From JBBDWJ01 sp040902925 (GTDB lineage: Bacteria > Acidobacteriota > Terriglobia > Bryobacterales > UBA6623): a stretch of DNA of 64,000 nucleotides. A program made the translations under genes and the position numbers. Below, one piece after another: positions 36,823 to 46,098 of the stretch. Under the pieces are notes generated by a model. That model saw nothing but the letters and a program-made list of their open reading frames with translations. It was not told where the DNA came from and searched no databases. How positions within the stretch are numbered: position 1 is the stretch's first letter; each line of letters starts with the position of its first letter. The stretch is taken from positions 18,303 to 82,302 of the forward strand of contig JBBDWJ010000262.1 of NCBI GenBank assembly GCA_040902925.1, given 5' to 3'.

Positions 36823-38904
36823 ATGGTGCGCCCTGTTCTTCCCCTCGCGCTCGCACTCCTGGGAGTTGCCATCGGCCCGGCTCAATCCCCTAAAGGGAGC
36901 GCGCCTTCGGCTCCGAAAACCGAGGACCTGCTGCAGCCACTGCACTACAGCATCGTAATCACCGCTACGCCGCTGGGTCCCGAGATCGAGCGCCGCAACA
37001 GCACTGTGTTCGAGCAGACGCTGTTCTCGCGTGACGACCAGGTATTTCATCTGCTCGACGCCGGCATCAATGCCGGGCAGCACGAGGGCGGCGGCAAATC
37101 GATCGAAGTTCGCCGCTTCGGCTTCAACATGGACCATGGCGGCGTCAACGGCGGGCTGCGCGTGATGGTCGACAACGTTCCGCAGAACCACTCGACGCAA
37201 GGGCACGGGCAGGGCTACCTGGGTTCGCTCAAGAGCCTGACGCCGGAACTGGTCGAGGAAGCCCACCTCATCAACGGGCCGTTCAGCGCCGAATACGGCG
37301 ACTACAGCGGCTTAGGAGTGGTTCACGTCCGGCTTCGCGAGTCGCTGCCGCAGCGCTTTACGGCGCGGCTGATGGGCGGCCGCTATGACACCTTCCGGGG
37401 CTTCCTCGCCTACAGTCCGAACGTAAACAATCGCGATGCCGTGTTCGCCTACGAGGGTTCGTATTCCAATGGTCCCTTTCTCAAGCCCCTCGACTACACG
37501 CGGCACAATGTCACCGGCAACTATACGTGGGTGCTGGAAGAAAACAAACGCTTCGGCTTGAAGTGGAACGCCGGAACGAACCGCTTCAATTCCTCGGGCC
37601 AGATTCCCATCGACGAAGTCGTGGCCGGACGGCTGGACCGTTACGGCAGCCAAAGCCCGGGCGACGGCGGCGACGTGCACAACGGCCGGCTGGGCGCCTA
37701 TTTCAGCAAGGAGTATGCGAATCGCGGCATGCTCAAGCTCGATGGTTTCGCCGAGCGCTCGCTGTTTGACCTCTATTCGAACTTCACGTTCTTTCTCAAC
37801 GACCCCGAGAACGGCGACGGCATACAACAGCACGACTCGCGCTTGTCCGAAGGCGCCAACGCGCAATATCTGCGGCCGCATACCTGGGAGGGCGGCATCG
37901 GCTTGTTCAGCGCCGGCTTCAATTACCTCGACACGCAGACTAACGTCGACCTGCGCCACAGCGTCAACCGCAACCCCATTGGGCTGTTCACCTCGGGGCA
38001 CGCACGCGTGGCCAACGGCGGCGGATACGTGCAGCAGAATGTGACCTTAGCCGACGGCAAGCTCGAGCTGGGCGGCGGCTTGCGCTGGGATTTCTTCCGG
38101 TTCGCCCTGCAGGACATCCTCGAGCCGGAGTTCAGTGGCGTCGAATACTCCACCAAGCTGCAGCCCAAGGCGCAGGTCGCTTACCGTCCCTGGCTTCGCG
38201 CGCCACTCAAGCTCTATTTCAACTATGGCCGAGGCATCGCCTCGATGGACGCTCGCGGTGTCGTTCGCCGTCCCGACGGACCCCATATCGCCACCACCGA
38301 TTTCATGCAGTTCGGCACGTCGCATCGCTTTCACGATCGCTTTTCGCTGCTCACGGATTTCTTCCTGATTCAGCCTTCCAACCAACTGGTCTACATTCCC
38401 GACGACGGCTCCATCGAGTTCAGCGGCCCCAGCCGCTCTTATGGATTCGAAGTGAAAACGTCGGTCGCCCTGACTCGCAACCTGGCGCTCGACGCCGGTA
38501 TGACGAAGGTGCTCAACGCCTACTATCGAGGCGGGGAATCGCGCATCTATCTCGACAGCGCGCCGCGATTTACCGCCAACGCGTCGCTGACGATGGCGGA
38601 CTGGCGCGGCTGGAGCGGTTCGCTGCGCATGCGGGCGATCAACCACTACCGGCTCGACGGCGAAGATCCCTCGATCGTTGCTTCCGGCCACACGGTTTTC
38701 GATTTGGCTCTCGCCCGCCAGATTCGCCGCGGAGTCGAGCTGAACTTTGGGGTGGACAATCTGTTCGGCCGCGAATACTGGGAGACCCAAAACTTCTTCG
38801 AGTCGCGGCTGCCGGGGCAGCCGCCCATCGAGCGGATTCACGCCACACCGGCATACGGCGCGACGGTAGTCGTCGGAGTGACCTTCCGGTTCGCCGAAAA
38901 ATAG
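36823..38904 (+). CDS. TonB-dependent outer-membrane receptor
   Basis: 693 residues from ATG 36823, which yields a signal peptide (VLPLALALLGVAIGPAQS); the frame open from 36721 is likely untranslated. The plug domain (about residues 40-170) includes EVRRFGFNMDHGGVNGGLRVMVDNVPQ and LINGPFSAEYGDYSGLGVVHVRL, followed by a large beta-barrel of alternating strands to residue 693. The final strand, GATVVVGVTFRFAEK, is a usual barrel end. No long N-terminal signalling or carboxypeptidase-like domain is present. Substrate unknown; its operator-like repeat may indicate regulated uptake. Confidence 0.9.
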   Translation: MVRPVLPLALALLGVAIGPAQSPKGSAPSAPKTEDLLQPLHYSIVITATPLGPEIERRNSTVFEQTLFSRDDQVFHLLDAGINAGQHEGGGKSIEVRRFGFNMDHGGVNGGLRVMVDNVPQNHSTQGHGQGYLGSLKSLTPELVEEAHLINGPFSAEYGDYSGLGVVHVRLRESLPQRFTARLMGGRYDTFRGFLAYSPNVNNRDAVFAYEGSYSNGPFLKPLDYTRHNVTGNYTWVLEENKRFGLKWNAGTNRFNSSGQIPIDEVVAGRLDRYGSQSPGDGGDVHNGRLGAYFSKEYANRGMLKLDGFAERSLFDLYSNFTFFLNDPENGDGIQQHDSRLSEGANAQYLRPHTWEGGIGLFSAGFNYLDTQTNVDLRHSVNRNPIGLFTSGHARVANGGGYVQQNVTLADGKLELGGGLRWDFFRFALQDILEPEFSGVEYSTKLQPKAQVAYRPWLRAPLKLYFNYGRGIASMDARGVVRRPDGPHIATTDFMQFGTSHRFHDRFSLLTDFFLIQPSNQLVYIPDDGSIEFSGPSRSYGFEVKTSVALTRNLALDAGMTKVLNAYYRGGESRIYLDSAPRFTANASLTMADWRGWSGSLRMRAINHYRLDGEDPSIVASGHTVFDLALARQIRRGVELNFGVDNLFGREYWETQNFFESRLPGQPPIERIHATPAYGATVVVGVTFRFAEK

Positions 38905-38991
38905 GCGGCCCGGCTCCGTCAACCCGCACCCTCCAAGCGCCCCAAATCACCCTTCGAAGACTGCTCGACACTACCGATCCGTCCTCAAAAC

Positions 38992-39009
38992 GCCGCCGCA
39001 AACGGCGGC
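38992..39009 (-). terminator. strong GC hairpin, minus-strand terminator-like
   Basis: GCCGCCG-CAAA-CGGCGGC stem-loop. Read on the minus strand it is followed by GTTTTG, so it could end a minus-strand transcript from the 39029-39195 element; on the + strand no T-run follows. Confidence 0.35.
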
Positions 39010-39028
39010 CGTCAATCCGCAAAACGAA

Positions 39029-39195
39029 CGGGTGTTTCCTCTATACGCTCTCAGGTGTTTGCCTGAGCGGGAGGGGTACATCGGTTGGCGCGAGTGGTAC
39101 CGCCGTTCCGCTGCTTTTCGGGTGTTCCCCGCAAACAAAGAGGTACCCCTACGGCGCGCAAAAAAGTACCGCTGCTCCATTGAGCTACGGGCGCG
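39029..39195. other. tandem structured element upstream of the Flp pilin gene
   Basis: Two imperfect copies of one unit lie in tandem. In order each has CGGGTGTT (39029 and 39119), GAGGGGTAC or GAGGTAC (39071, 39140), GGCGC (39087, 39153), GTACCGC (39097, 39166) and CTGCT. Internal pairings include CTCAGG/CCTGAG (39049-39066) and AGGGGTAC/GTACCCCT between units. The last 20 nt, read on the minus strand (GCGCCCGTAGCTCAATGGAG), resemble the 5' part of a tRNA, but the anticodon and T-arms are missing. It may be a tandem RNA regulator of the pilin gene or a decayed mobile repeat. The flanks 38905-39028 and 39196-39265 hold no gene. Confidence 0.45.
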
Positions 39196-39265
39196 ATGGC
39201 CGCACAATCATCGCAGGAGGAAACACCGAGTCACTAGCGGTGTGAAACCCCCAGAAGGAATTCAG

Positions 39266-39511
39266 ATGATAAGCAACTTAATGATTCAACTCCTCGGCAA
39301 ACTCCACGAAGCCACGCGCCGCGCGCGAGAGAACGCCGAGTCGGGCCAAGGTATGGTCGAGTACGCGCTGTTAGCCGGCCTTGTGGCGGTCGTTGCCGGC
39401 GCTACCATGGCGGCGTCGCCCACGATGTCCGACAGCATGCAGAGGCTGATGAACAAGATCGCGAAGTACGTTGCGCTGGCCGCCGGCGCATCGCAAGCCA
39501 TCTCCTGCTAA
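39266..39511 (+). CDS. Flp/Fap-type pilin
   Basis: 81 residues from ATG 39266, AAGGA upstream. The prepilin motif is GQGMVEYALLAGLVAVVAG, with the Glu-Tyr pair that defines Flp pilins, preceded by a short charged leader (ATRRARENAESGQ). Prepilin peptidase would cut at the Gly before MVEYALL or nearby. The region after the helix is longer than in classic Flp (MQRLMNKIAKYVALAAGASQAISC). It assembles into tad-type adhesive pili, but no tad assembly genes are in the window. A 5' structured element suggests RNA-level control. Confidence 0.85.
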   Translation: MISNLMIQLLGKLHEATRRARENAESGQGMVEYALLAGLVAVVAGATMAASPTMSDSMQRLMNKIAKYVALAAGASQAISC

Positions 39512-39668
39512 CTCGTCGCCGCTCCAGTGAGCCACCTCGGCGCACATCGACAAACTGACATTCGGTAAGACTCTATCGCGCCGTAGCAAAAGGCAGCCGC
39601 AAGAGCTTTCCATAGAAGAGTGTGGACCGTGCCGGGCTAAACCCCGGCCGAGCTGGCGGTCTGACTAC

Positions 39669-39740
39669 GGCTGCCACACTTCGCGGGTAAGAGCTCGGAT
39701 CGCCTGCTGCGATTTCCGCATCGCCCGGAGAGGCGGCCGT
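39669..39740 (+). repeat. REP-like dispersed repeat, copy 2 (diverged)
   Basis: Core GCTCGGATCGCCTGCTGCGAT (39693-39713) with one mismatch to the other copies, then a GGCGGCC tail. It sits in the convergent gap between the pilin gene (ends 39511) and plsX (ends 39777). Confidence 0.65.
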
Positions 39741-39776
39741 TGTTGGTGGTTTGGCGAAGGTACTTCGAAAGCAGCG

Positions 39777-40820
39777 CTAGCCCGCGGATTGCGCTGTTTC
39801 GCCGCTGCGGACGTGTTGCGCCAGGGCCGCTTCGATCTGTGCGTTGACGCCGCTGCTGTAGTATTCGAACGCGACGCGGATCGCATTCTTGATGGCGTTG
39901 GAGTTGGAGCTGCCGTGGCAGATGATGCAGACTCCCTTGACGCCCAGTAGAGGCGCGCCACCATATTCGGAGTAATCGACGCGCCTCCGGAACTCGTCGA
40001 AGGCGTCGCGCGAGAGCACGTAGCCCAGCTTGCGCGGCAGGTTGGCCTCGAGCGCCTCGTGCAGCATCTGCTTGACGGCCTGCACCAGCCCTTCGCTGAC
40101 CTTGAGCGCAACGTTGCCGATGAAGCCATCACAAACGATAACGTCGGCTTTGCCCGTGTAGAGATCGCGCCCTTCGACGTTGCCGATGAAGTCGATGGGA
40201 AGCCCCTTGAGCAGCGGCGTGGTTTCGCGCGTCAGCTCGTTGCCCTTGGATTCTTCCTCGCCGATCGACAAAAGGCCGATGCGTGGCCGCGGGCGGTGGC
40301 AGATCAGGCGGGAATAGACTTCGCCCATCAAGGCGAATTGCGCCAGCATGGCTGGCTCGCAATCGACGTTGGCGCCGACGTCGATGAGCACCGCCCAGGT
40401 TCTTTCGAGAGTCGGGAAAACCTGGGCAAGCGCGGGCCGGTAGACGCCCGGCAACACGCCGAGCACAATCTTGCTCGTGGCCATCACGGCGCCGGTATTG
40501 CCGGCCGAAATCACGCCCTGTGCGGCGCCTTCGCGCACCAGCCTGGCGGCGACGCGGATCGAGCTGTCGCGCTTGGAGCGCAGCGCCTTGGCGGCGCTGT
40601 CGTTCATGGTGATGACTTCGCTGGCGTGAATGACTTCGATCGGCAGGTCTTTTGCGCGATGGCGCGCAAGCTCCGCGCTGACGATGGCCTGATCGCCCAC
40701 CAGCGCCACGCCGACGCCATACTCGCGGGCGGCCAAGACCGCGCCTTCGACCTCGACCGCGGGGGACTTATCGCCGCCCATGGCATCGACGGCAATCTTG
40801 ATGCTTTCGCGCAAATCCAC
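39777..40820 (-). CDS. plsX: phosphate acyltransferase PlsX
   Basis: 347 residues if started at GTG 40820; a TTG at 40871 would add 17 residues. It opens [20 protein letters not shown] and continues with [69 protein letters not shown] and [16 protein letters not shown], all PlsX marks. It makes acyl-phosphate from acyl-ACP for phospholipid synthesis. It follows rpmF and yceD on the same strand, the common yceD-rpmF-plsX arrangement, here probably one operon from the promoter at 41671-41676. Confidence 0.94.
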   Translation of the reverse strand: MDLRESIKIAVDAMGGDKSPAVEVEGAVLAAREYGVGVALVGDQAIVSAELARHRAKDLPIEVIHASEVITMNDSAAKALRSKRDSSIRVAARLVREGAAQGVISAGNTGAVMATSKIVLGVLPGVYRPALAQVFPTLERTWAVLIDVGANVDCEPAMLAQFALMGEVYSRLICHRPRPRIGLLSIGEEESKGNELTRETTPLLKGLPIDFIGNVEGRDLYTGKADVIVCDGFIGNVALKVSEGLVQAVKQMLHEALEANLPRKLGYVLSRDAFDEFRRRVDYSEYGGAPLLGVKGVCIICHGSSNSNAIKNAIRVAFEYYSSGVNAQIEAALAQHVRSGETAQSAG

Positions 40821-40911
40821 GCCCCGGAAGCTAGAAGTTAAAGGTATACACGCTCCGAGGCGCCCCCGCAACCCCAGCCGGGGGCGAGTCGTCCAGGCGG
40901 GTGTTCAGCAG

Positions 40912-41094
40912 CTATTCGCTCTCGACTTCGACCACGTCACGGCCGCGATAGGTCCCGCACTCCAAACAGACGCGATGGGGGAGTTTGCGGGCCCCGCAGT
41001 TGGGGCAGGTGGTCGTGGAAGGAACCGTCAAATGGTCGTTCGCCCGCCGCTTGCTGGTCCGGGTCTTGGAGTGTCTACGTTTCGGATTCGGCAT
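40912..41094 (-). CDS. rpmF: ribosomal protein L32
   Basis: 60 residues, [18 protein letters not shown] at the start and a complete zinc ribbon (CPNCG...CLECG), so this is the zinc-binding (C+) form of bL32. It lies 6 nt after the yceD stop and ahead of plsX. Confidence 0.97.
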   Translation of the reverse strand: MPNPKRRHSKTRTSKRRANDHLTVPSTTTCPNCGARKLPHRVCLECGTYRGRDVVEVESE

Positions 41095-41100
41095 GATTTC

Positions 41101-41637
41101 CTACTGTTTTGTCTTGAAATGAAGGCTTTTTAGAGCGTCCCAACGCGAGTCGTCAAACGTGCTCACGCAGTCGCAGGTCTCGCGGTTGCGGTTGACTCCG
41201 CACCCCGGGCAGATGCCTTTGCAATCTTCGCGGCACAGGCCGCGCATGGGTAACCACAACATGACCTGCTCTTGCACAACGTCCGCCAGCTCCAAACCTT
41301 GGCCCTCATAGAAGCCGATATCAGTGTCCTGGCGGTCGATCGGAACCGATTCGTTGCGCGCGATCAACGTCATCGGATAGTAGTAAAGGTCGAAGCTGTT
41401 ATCGAAGGCTTCCGACAAAGGCTCCAGACAGCGGCCGCAGCCAGACTCCAAGCGCCCCTGGATGGTTCCTCGCACGCGGATAGTCCGCGAACCGGCCCGA
41501 TCCAGCAGTTCCGCGGCGCCGGCCGCCCGCACATCCCCGACCTGCTTCCAATCCTCGGGTAAGCTTAGAAATCCTGCAGGAGTTACCTCGTCGAACTCTA
41601 ACCGCCGATGTTCCAGCAGGTTAACGTCAATGAACAC
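41101..41637 (-). CDS. yceD: DUF177 (YceD) rRNA-accumulation protein
   Basis: 178 residues from GTG 41637, with AGGGGG upstream; the frame is open further but matches the family from MFIDVNLLEHRRLEFDEV. DUF177 features are GRLESGCGRCLEPL (CxxC), a central acidic stretch, and the C-terminal CREDCKGICPGCGVNRNRETCDC metal-binding region followed by DSRWDALKSL. YceD helps 23S rRNA accumulation in plants and bacteria and is nearly always beside rpmF, as here. Confidence 0.92.
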   Translation of the reverse strand: MFIDVNLLEHRRLEFDEVTPAGFLSLPEDWKQVGDVRAAGAAELLDRAGSRTIRVRGTIQGRLESGCGRCLEPLSEAFDNSFDLYYYPMTLIARNESVPIDRQDTDIGFYEGQGLELADVVQEQVMLWLPMRGLCREDCKGICPGCGVNRNRETCDCVSTFDDSRWDALKSLHFKTKQ

Positions 41638-41670
41638 GGCTCGCCCCCTGGGCGGGCAACGCCCAAAATC

Positions 41671-41676
41671 ATTATA
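41671..41676 (-). promoter_or_regulatory. -10 box TATAAT of the yceD-rpmF-plsX operon
   Basis: Minus-strand CTTGTATAATGA places consensus TATAAT 33 nt before GTG 41637. The -35 region (GGTGGG) is weak. Confidence 0.55.
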
Positions 41677-41828
41677 CAAGCCTGGTTGCCGTACCCACCA
41701 GCGCCGGCAGCCTGTTCATCGTGCCAGACCGGCAGCCAGGCCAAAAAACTACCAGAATGGTGGGAAGGCCCGAGCGCGGGAGCCGGACGTCGGCGACGGG
41801 GCTCGCCCGCCGCCAACGGCTCCAGAAG

Positions 41829-43658
41829 CTATCTCTCGACGGCGATTTCGACCGTGTTGCTAAGGCCGCCGTTAGGGTTTTCGATGTTGATCGGCGTCCG
41901 CGCGTTGGTGGGCGCCTCGTCGGGAACGGTCACGTTGATTTGGAACAGCCCCACGAAGTTCGGCGTGAGCCCGACAAACGAAGGAGTTTCCCGCAGCGGA
42001 AACAGGAAACGCGCCAGGAAATTGACCGTTGGCACCTCGACGACCCGAGCCAGCGGCTCCTGCCCCGGTGCGGCGGCCCCGCTTGGAACGACCGGCGCCA
42101 CGTCGCCGAGCCCCGTGGCATAGATGGTGAGGACGTCTCCGGGACGCGCCGGCGCTCCATTAATTCCAAGTTCGGCCGCCAGCTCGCGCGGGATAGGGAA
42201 ATTGTTGCCCTGCGAGGCATTGGTAATAGCTCCGTACTCGCCTAACAGGACGGGATTTAGCCGGAAAAGCCCTGGCGAGCGGTTGGCCACGGTCGCGGTA
42301 ATGGTGTTACCCGTCTGGCCGTCGCGGACGACCTGTACCGTCGTAACTCCCAAGGGCACTTCATTGGGAACCTGGAAATTGATCTGCCCCCAGGAGGTGA
42401 ACACCAGCGGCGCCGCGACCCCGCCGATCATGACCTGCGTGGAATCCAGCTCAGTGGGCAGAGGCGTTTCACCCGCCAACGACACGGCATAGGCAAACTG
42501 GCTACCGAACAGGGAGACCAAAGTGCCCCTGGCCAGCGGCTGATTCGGACTAAAAGTGGCGCCATTGACTACCCCTCGGAAGCTCACTTCGGGGGCCTTT
42601 GGCGCCTCCACCGTGAACAGGACCTTAACCTCCGAAGGGCTATTGGCGGCGTTCGACGCTATGCTTATCGTTCCCGTATAGAGGCCGGGTTCGAGGCCCT
42701 CCTGCTTGGCAGTGACCTGGTAAACCGTCGGGCTGGCTTGCCCCGGGTTGGGCGACAAGGCTGCCTGGACGGCCTCCACCAACAGCCAGTCGCCGCCGGA
42801 ATCGGTCTCGACCTCGATGTCACCGGCCGTGAGCGTCCCGTTGCCGCGATTCGCCAGCAGCACGGCCTGGATCGGGGCCTCAATGCCCGCCGCCGTGAGA
42901 ATCTGCAACGTCTTCGCACTGGGCTGTGCGATTGGATTGCTGGTCACGTGCACGTTTACGGGGAAGGAGCGGTTGTCTCCCGAGAAGCTCGAACCGGCCA
43001 CTGTAGCCGTGGTAGCCGTGTCGGCCGGCATGCCTGCCTGATAGGCAGCGGTGATGCGATGGGTGTATAGAAACTGAAATGACCCGCTACCCGACGTGGA
43101 TACGGTGAGAAACCCCCCGGCCGGGGAGCTCAAGGTGGCGGCCTGGGTCCGGACCGCCGGCTCCGGAGTCTCGAACTCTACCCATTCCTTGACCGCTGCG
43201 TCGGGCGGCAGATAGAAGTCAACGGCTTCGGGCACGTTACCGCCGACGTAGACTTTGATCGGCACGCTTTGGGGCGCGTCCACGGCGTTCGAGTCTTCGA
43301 CCACGACCTCGCCCGTATAGGTGCCATTGGGCAACGCCGCCGTGTCGAACAGCACCCGCACGATCGTGCATGTGACCGCCGTGTTGGTGCTGCAGGGTTG
43401 CGTGCCCTGGACAGATGGATTCAGCCACTCGGCCCAGCCGCCGTTGACGCTCAGGCTTAGCGCGCCGTCACCGGAATTCCAGGCTTCAAACGTCAAATTG
43501 CTGGGGCCATTGGTGCCCGAAGCGATCCAAATCGGTCGTACCGCGCCGTTTGCTTGCCGCAACGAGTCGGGGACGGTCAGCCGTAAGGTGGGTGCCGCCT
43601 GCGCGGCCGAAGCAGCCAGAAGCAGGCTGAGACATCCAAAGAAAGCTCTCTTTGCCAT
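41829..43658 (-). CDS. secreted protein with TIGR03437 C-terminal domain
   Basis: 609 residues. Signal peptide AKRAFFGCLSLLLAASAAQA. Residues about 25-350 form repeated Ig-like or BACON-like beta domains (for instance LSVNGGWAEWLNPSVQG and LLANRGNGTLTAGDIEVETDSG), with few cysteines. The C-terminal 250 residues are an uninterrupted TIGR03437 domain: GVVNGATFSPNQPLARGTLV, LPTELDSTQVMIGGVAAPLV, QINFQVPNEVPLGVTTV, GDVLTIYATGLGDVAP and VGLFQINVTVPDEAP. Such proteins are abundant only in Solibacter-type Acidobacteria and are surface or secreted; function unknown. It contrasts with the split copy at 6669-10361. Confidence 0.88.
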   Translation of the reverse strand: MAKRAFFGCLSLLLAASAAQAAPTLRLTVPDSLRQANGAVRPIWIASGTNGPSNLTFEAWNSGDGALSLSVNGGWAEWLNPSVQGTQPCSTNTAVTCTIVRVLFDTAALPNGTYTGEVVVEDSNAVDAPQSVPIKVYVGGNVPEAVDFYLPPDAAVKEWVEFETPEPAVRTQAATLSSPAGGFLTVSTSGSGSFQFLYTHRITAAYQAGMPADTATTATVAGSSFSGDNRSFPVNVHVTSNPIAQPSAKTLQILTAAGIEAPIQAVLLANRGNGTLTAGDIEVETDSGGDWLLVEAVQAALSPNPGQASPTVYQVTAKQEGLEPGLYTGTISIASNAANSPSEVKVLFTVEAPKAPEVSFRGVVNGATFSPNQPLARGTLVSLFGSQFAYAVSLAGETPLPTELDSTQVMIGGVAAPLVFTSWGQINFQVPNEVPLGVTTVQVVRDGQTGNTITATVANRSPGLFRLNPVLLGEYGAITNASQGNNFPIPRELAAELGINGAPARPGDVLTIYATGLGDVAPVVPSGAAAPGQEPLARVVEVPTVNFLARFLFPLRETPSFVGLTPNFVGLFQINVTVPDEAPTNARTPINIENPNGGLSNTVEIAVER

Positions 43659-43709
43659 AGTTATTTTTGTCCAGGTGGGAAGTGCGACGCGAACGTGCGG
43701 AAACTCTCT

Positions 43710-43715
43710 ATTCTA
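43710..43715 (-). promoter_or_regulatory. -10 box for the TIGR03437 gene
   Basis: Minus-strand TATAGAATAG gives TAGAAT 51 nt before the start at 43658. This is the only feature seen in the 349-nt divergent gap 43659-44007. Confidence 0.35.
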
Positions 43716-44007
43716 TACCGCGGCGGGCCGCCGTTTCTATAGCACGCCAGGGGCCGCGGTCAGATAGTGGGTCGACGGAATGCCTTACGCTGGTTAGAGT
43801 CGGCGGCCGGGCGCGCCGGTTTTCCCGTCGCTAGGGGCCGCCGCTCTCCGATTATCCCTGGAGACCGCGACTATGCCCGGAGGCGGCGACTGCTTGGGAG
43901 CTACCAAACCGGCCAAAAATCGACTGCCCACCCGTCCTAAGACAAAAACCCGGTTGCACGGTTCGGGGCTATCGAACGTATCTATTTACAGAACGCAGGA
44001 GGGAATC

Positions 44008-46068
44008 ATGCGAATTCGCAGCGCTGGCGCGCTCGCTCTGGCCTTGGTCTTCAGCTTCGATTTGGCGGCGGCGGAGCTTTCCGTCAGCAAAGTCGTGCTT
44101 TACAAGCATGGCATCGGCTTTTTTGAACGGACAGGAGATATTGCGACCGGCGACAACGCTCAACTGCAGTTCAAGGCCGACGAGATGGACGACGTGCTGA
44201 AGTCGCTCACGATCGAGCAACAAGGCGGGCAGGGCGTTTCGGCGATTCGCTATGACTCGAGCGACCCCCTTTCGAAGCGTCTCGAAGTTTTTCCGTTCCG
44301 TATCGGAGAGCGGACCACGCTGGGTATGATTCTTGATCAGTTCAAGGGCGCACAGATCGAATTGCGGATGACCGGCGGCAACGTACAGGGCGCCATTGTC
44401 AGCGCGCGCACCGTCGCCGCTAGCGAGAAACAGCCCGAGCACGAAGAGCTGTTGCTTCTGATGGCGAACGGCGAGCTGCGGACGGTGGATCCGGCCGCAG
44501 CCGCGGGCTTGCGGTTTGTCGACCCGAAGCTACAGACGCAATTCGTGGACTACCTGGGCATTGTCAGCCGCTCGCGCGACCTCGAGAAGCGCACCGTCAC
44601 GATCGAATCGCAAGGCGGCGCGAGCCGCGTCACCGCCAGCTACGTAGTCCCCACGCCGATCTGGAAAACCAGCTACCGGTTGGTATTCGGTGACGGGCCG
44701 CAGCCCCTGCTCGAAGGTTGGGCCATCGTGGACAACACCACGGGCGAGGATTGGACCAACGTCAATTTGTCCCTGGTATCGGGTCTGCCTGTTTCCTTCA
44801 TCAGCAAGCTCTATGAGCCGCGCTATCTGGAGCGGCCGGTGATTCAGTTGGCGCAAGACCGCGCCTGGCGGCCGACAGTGCACGGCGGAGCCATCGAGGA
44901 ATCGGTACAGGCCGCTCCGCCCGAGCCGGCGTTGGCCATGGCGCCCAGCGCAGGGTTCATCGGCGGCACCGAGCAGTTCGCGAAAGAGAACCGCTCTTAC
45001 CGCCAGAAGGTGATGGCGGACCAAGCGAGCCCGTTCGGCGCGGCGGCTGGGATCGTCCCACGCCGGGAGATGGCTTCCACGGTGGCGGCGACCGCGGTTC
45101 GAGCCGAGCTTGGCGAACTTTTCGAATATCGTATCGACCATGCTGTTACCGTCCGCGCCGGCGAGTCGGCGATGCTGCCGTTTTTCCGTGCCAATGTACA
45201 GGCGCGCCGGCTGCTGATCTATGACGAGAGCAGCGGCTCGCAGCATCCGCTCAACGCCGTCGAGGTGACCAACTCGGCCGGCACAACGCTCGATGGCGGC
45301 GCGATCACCGTCTACGATGCGAATGCCTACGCGGGAGAAGCTCTTGTTGAGACCGTGAAATCGGGCGACAAGCGCCTGATCAGCTACGCCGTCGACCTCG
45401 GCACGCGCATCACTACGGCATTCGACAGCGAGAGCAAGCTGCTCAGCGAATTTCATTTCCGCCGCGGCATCCTAACCTTCCGCAATTCGAATCTCGAAAC
45501 CAAGACGTTTACGATTCACAACGTCGACAGCAAGCCGAAGACGGTGGTCATCGAGCACCCGGTGCGGCCGGAATACAACCTGGTCGGCATGAAGCCCGCG
45601 CAGACGACAGCCAACGCCTACCGGTTTGAGATTCAGGTCGCCCCGAACGAGACCAAGAAGTTCCCGGTCAAGGAGGAGTACGTCTACAACGAAGACGTCG
45701 CGGTCGCGAACCTCACTCACGACCATTTGTTCTCGTATGTCCGCAACAAAGAGCTCAACGAAGAAGGCCGCAAGAAGCTTCAGCAGATCGCCGAGCTGAA
45801 GCGGCAGATCGCCGACGCCGACCGCGACCTCCAGCGGATCGAGGAACAGACCCGCTCGATTTTTGAAGATCAGAACCGGCTGCGCAACAACATCTCGACG
45901 CTTCGCTCGGTTCCAGGGCAGGAGGCCAAGGTTCAGGAGTACGCGAACACGCTGTCCCGGCAGGAAGGCGAGTTGGTCTCGCAGCGCGACCGCCAGGCGC
46001 AACTCAAGCAGCAGCGCGACGAGCTGGAGCGCCAGGCGAACGAACTGATCGAGACTTTGGAGTTCTAA
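44008..46068 (+). CDS. DUF4139-type secreted protein with C-terminal coiled coil
   Basis: 686 residues from ATG 44008, which has CAGGAGGGA and gives a signal peptide (ALALALVFSFDLAAA). The DUF4139 signature region reads YVVPTPIWKTSYRLVFG and LEGWAIVDNTTGEDWTNVNLSLVSGLPVSF; a later beta-rich part ends KKFPVKEEYVYNEDVA. The last about 90 residues are a strong coiled coil (KLQQIAELKRQIADADRDLQRIEEQ... to ELIETLEF). DUF4139 proteins related to mucoidy inhibitor A have no assigned reaction. A periplasmic or surface location is inferred. Confidence 0.82.
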   Translation: MRIRSAGALALALVFSFDLAAAELSVSKVVLYKHGIGFFERTGDIATGDNAQLQFKADEMDDVLKSLTIEQQGGQGVSAIRYDSSDPLSKRLEVFPFRIGERTTLGMILDQFKGAQIELRMTGGNVQGAIVSARTVAASEKQPEHEELLLLMANGELRTVDPAAAAGLRFVDPKLQTQFVDYLGIVSRSRDLEKRTVTIESQGGASRVTASYVVPTPIWKTSYRLVFGDGPQPLLEGWAIVDNTTGEDWTNVNLSLVSGLPVSFISKLYEPRYLERPVIQLAQDRAWRPTVHGGAIEESVQAAPPEPALAMAPSAGFIGGTEQFAKENRSYRQKVMADQASPFGAAAGIVPRREMASTVAATAVRAELGELFEYRIDHAVTVRAGESAMLPFFRANVQARRLLIYDESSGSQHPLNAVEVTNSAGTTLDGGAITVYDANAYAGEALVETVKSGDKRLISYAVDLGTRITTAFDSESKLLSEFHFRRGILTFRNSNLETKTFTIHNVDSKPKTVVIEHPVRPEYNLVGMKPAQTTANAYRFEIQVAPNETKKFPVKEEYVYNEDVAVANLTHDHLFSYVRNKELNEEGRKKLQQIAELKRQIADADRDLQRIEEQTRSIFEDQNRLRNNISTLRSVPGQEAKVQEYANTLSRQEGELVSQRDRQAQLKQQRDELERQANELIETLEF

Positions 46069-46098
46069 TGTCGTGACCCGCGGCGACGCCGCGCAGTC

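Noticed and set aside
39163..39196. tRNA gene on the minus strand (GCGCCCGTAGCTCAATGG start)
   Set aside because: The D-loop is short and no anticodon arm or T-arm (GGTTCGAATCC) follows, so it is a fragment or chance match, not a functional tRNA.
38980..39265. c-di-GMP (GEMM-I) riboswitch upstream of the pilin gene
   Set aside because: A GCGCAAA block is present, but the GGACGCAAAGCC core and tetraloop-receptor parts are absent, so I kept it as an unassigned structured element.
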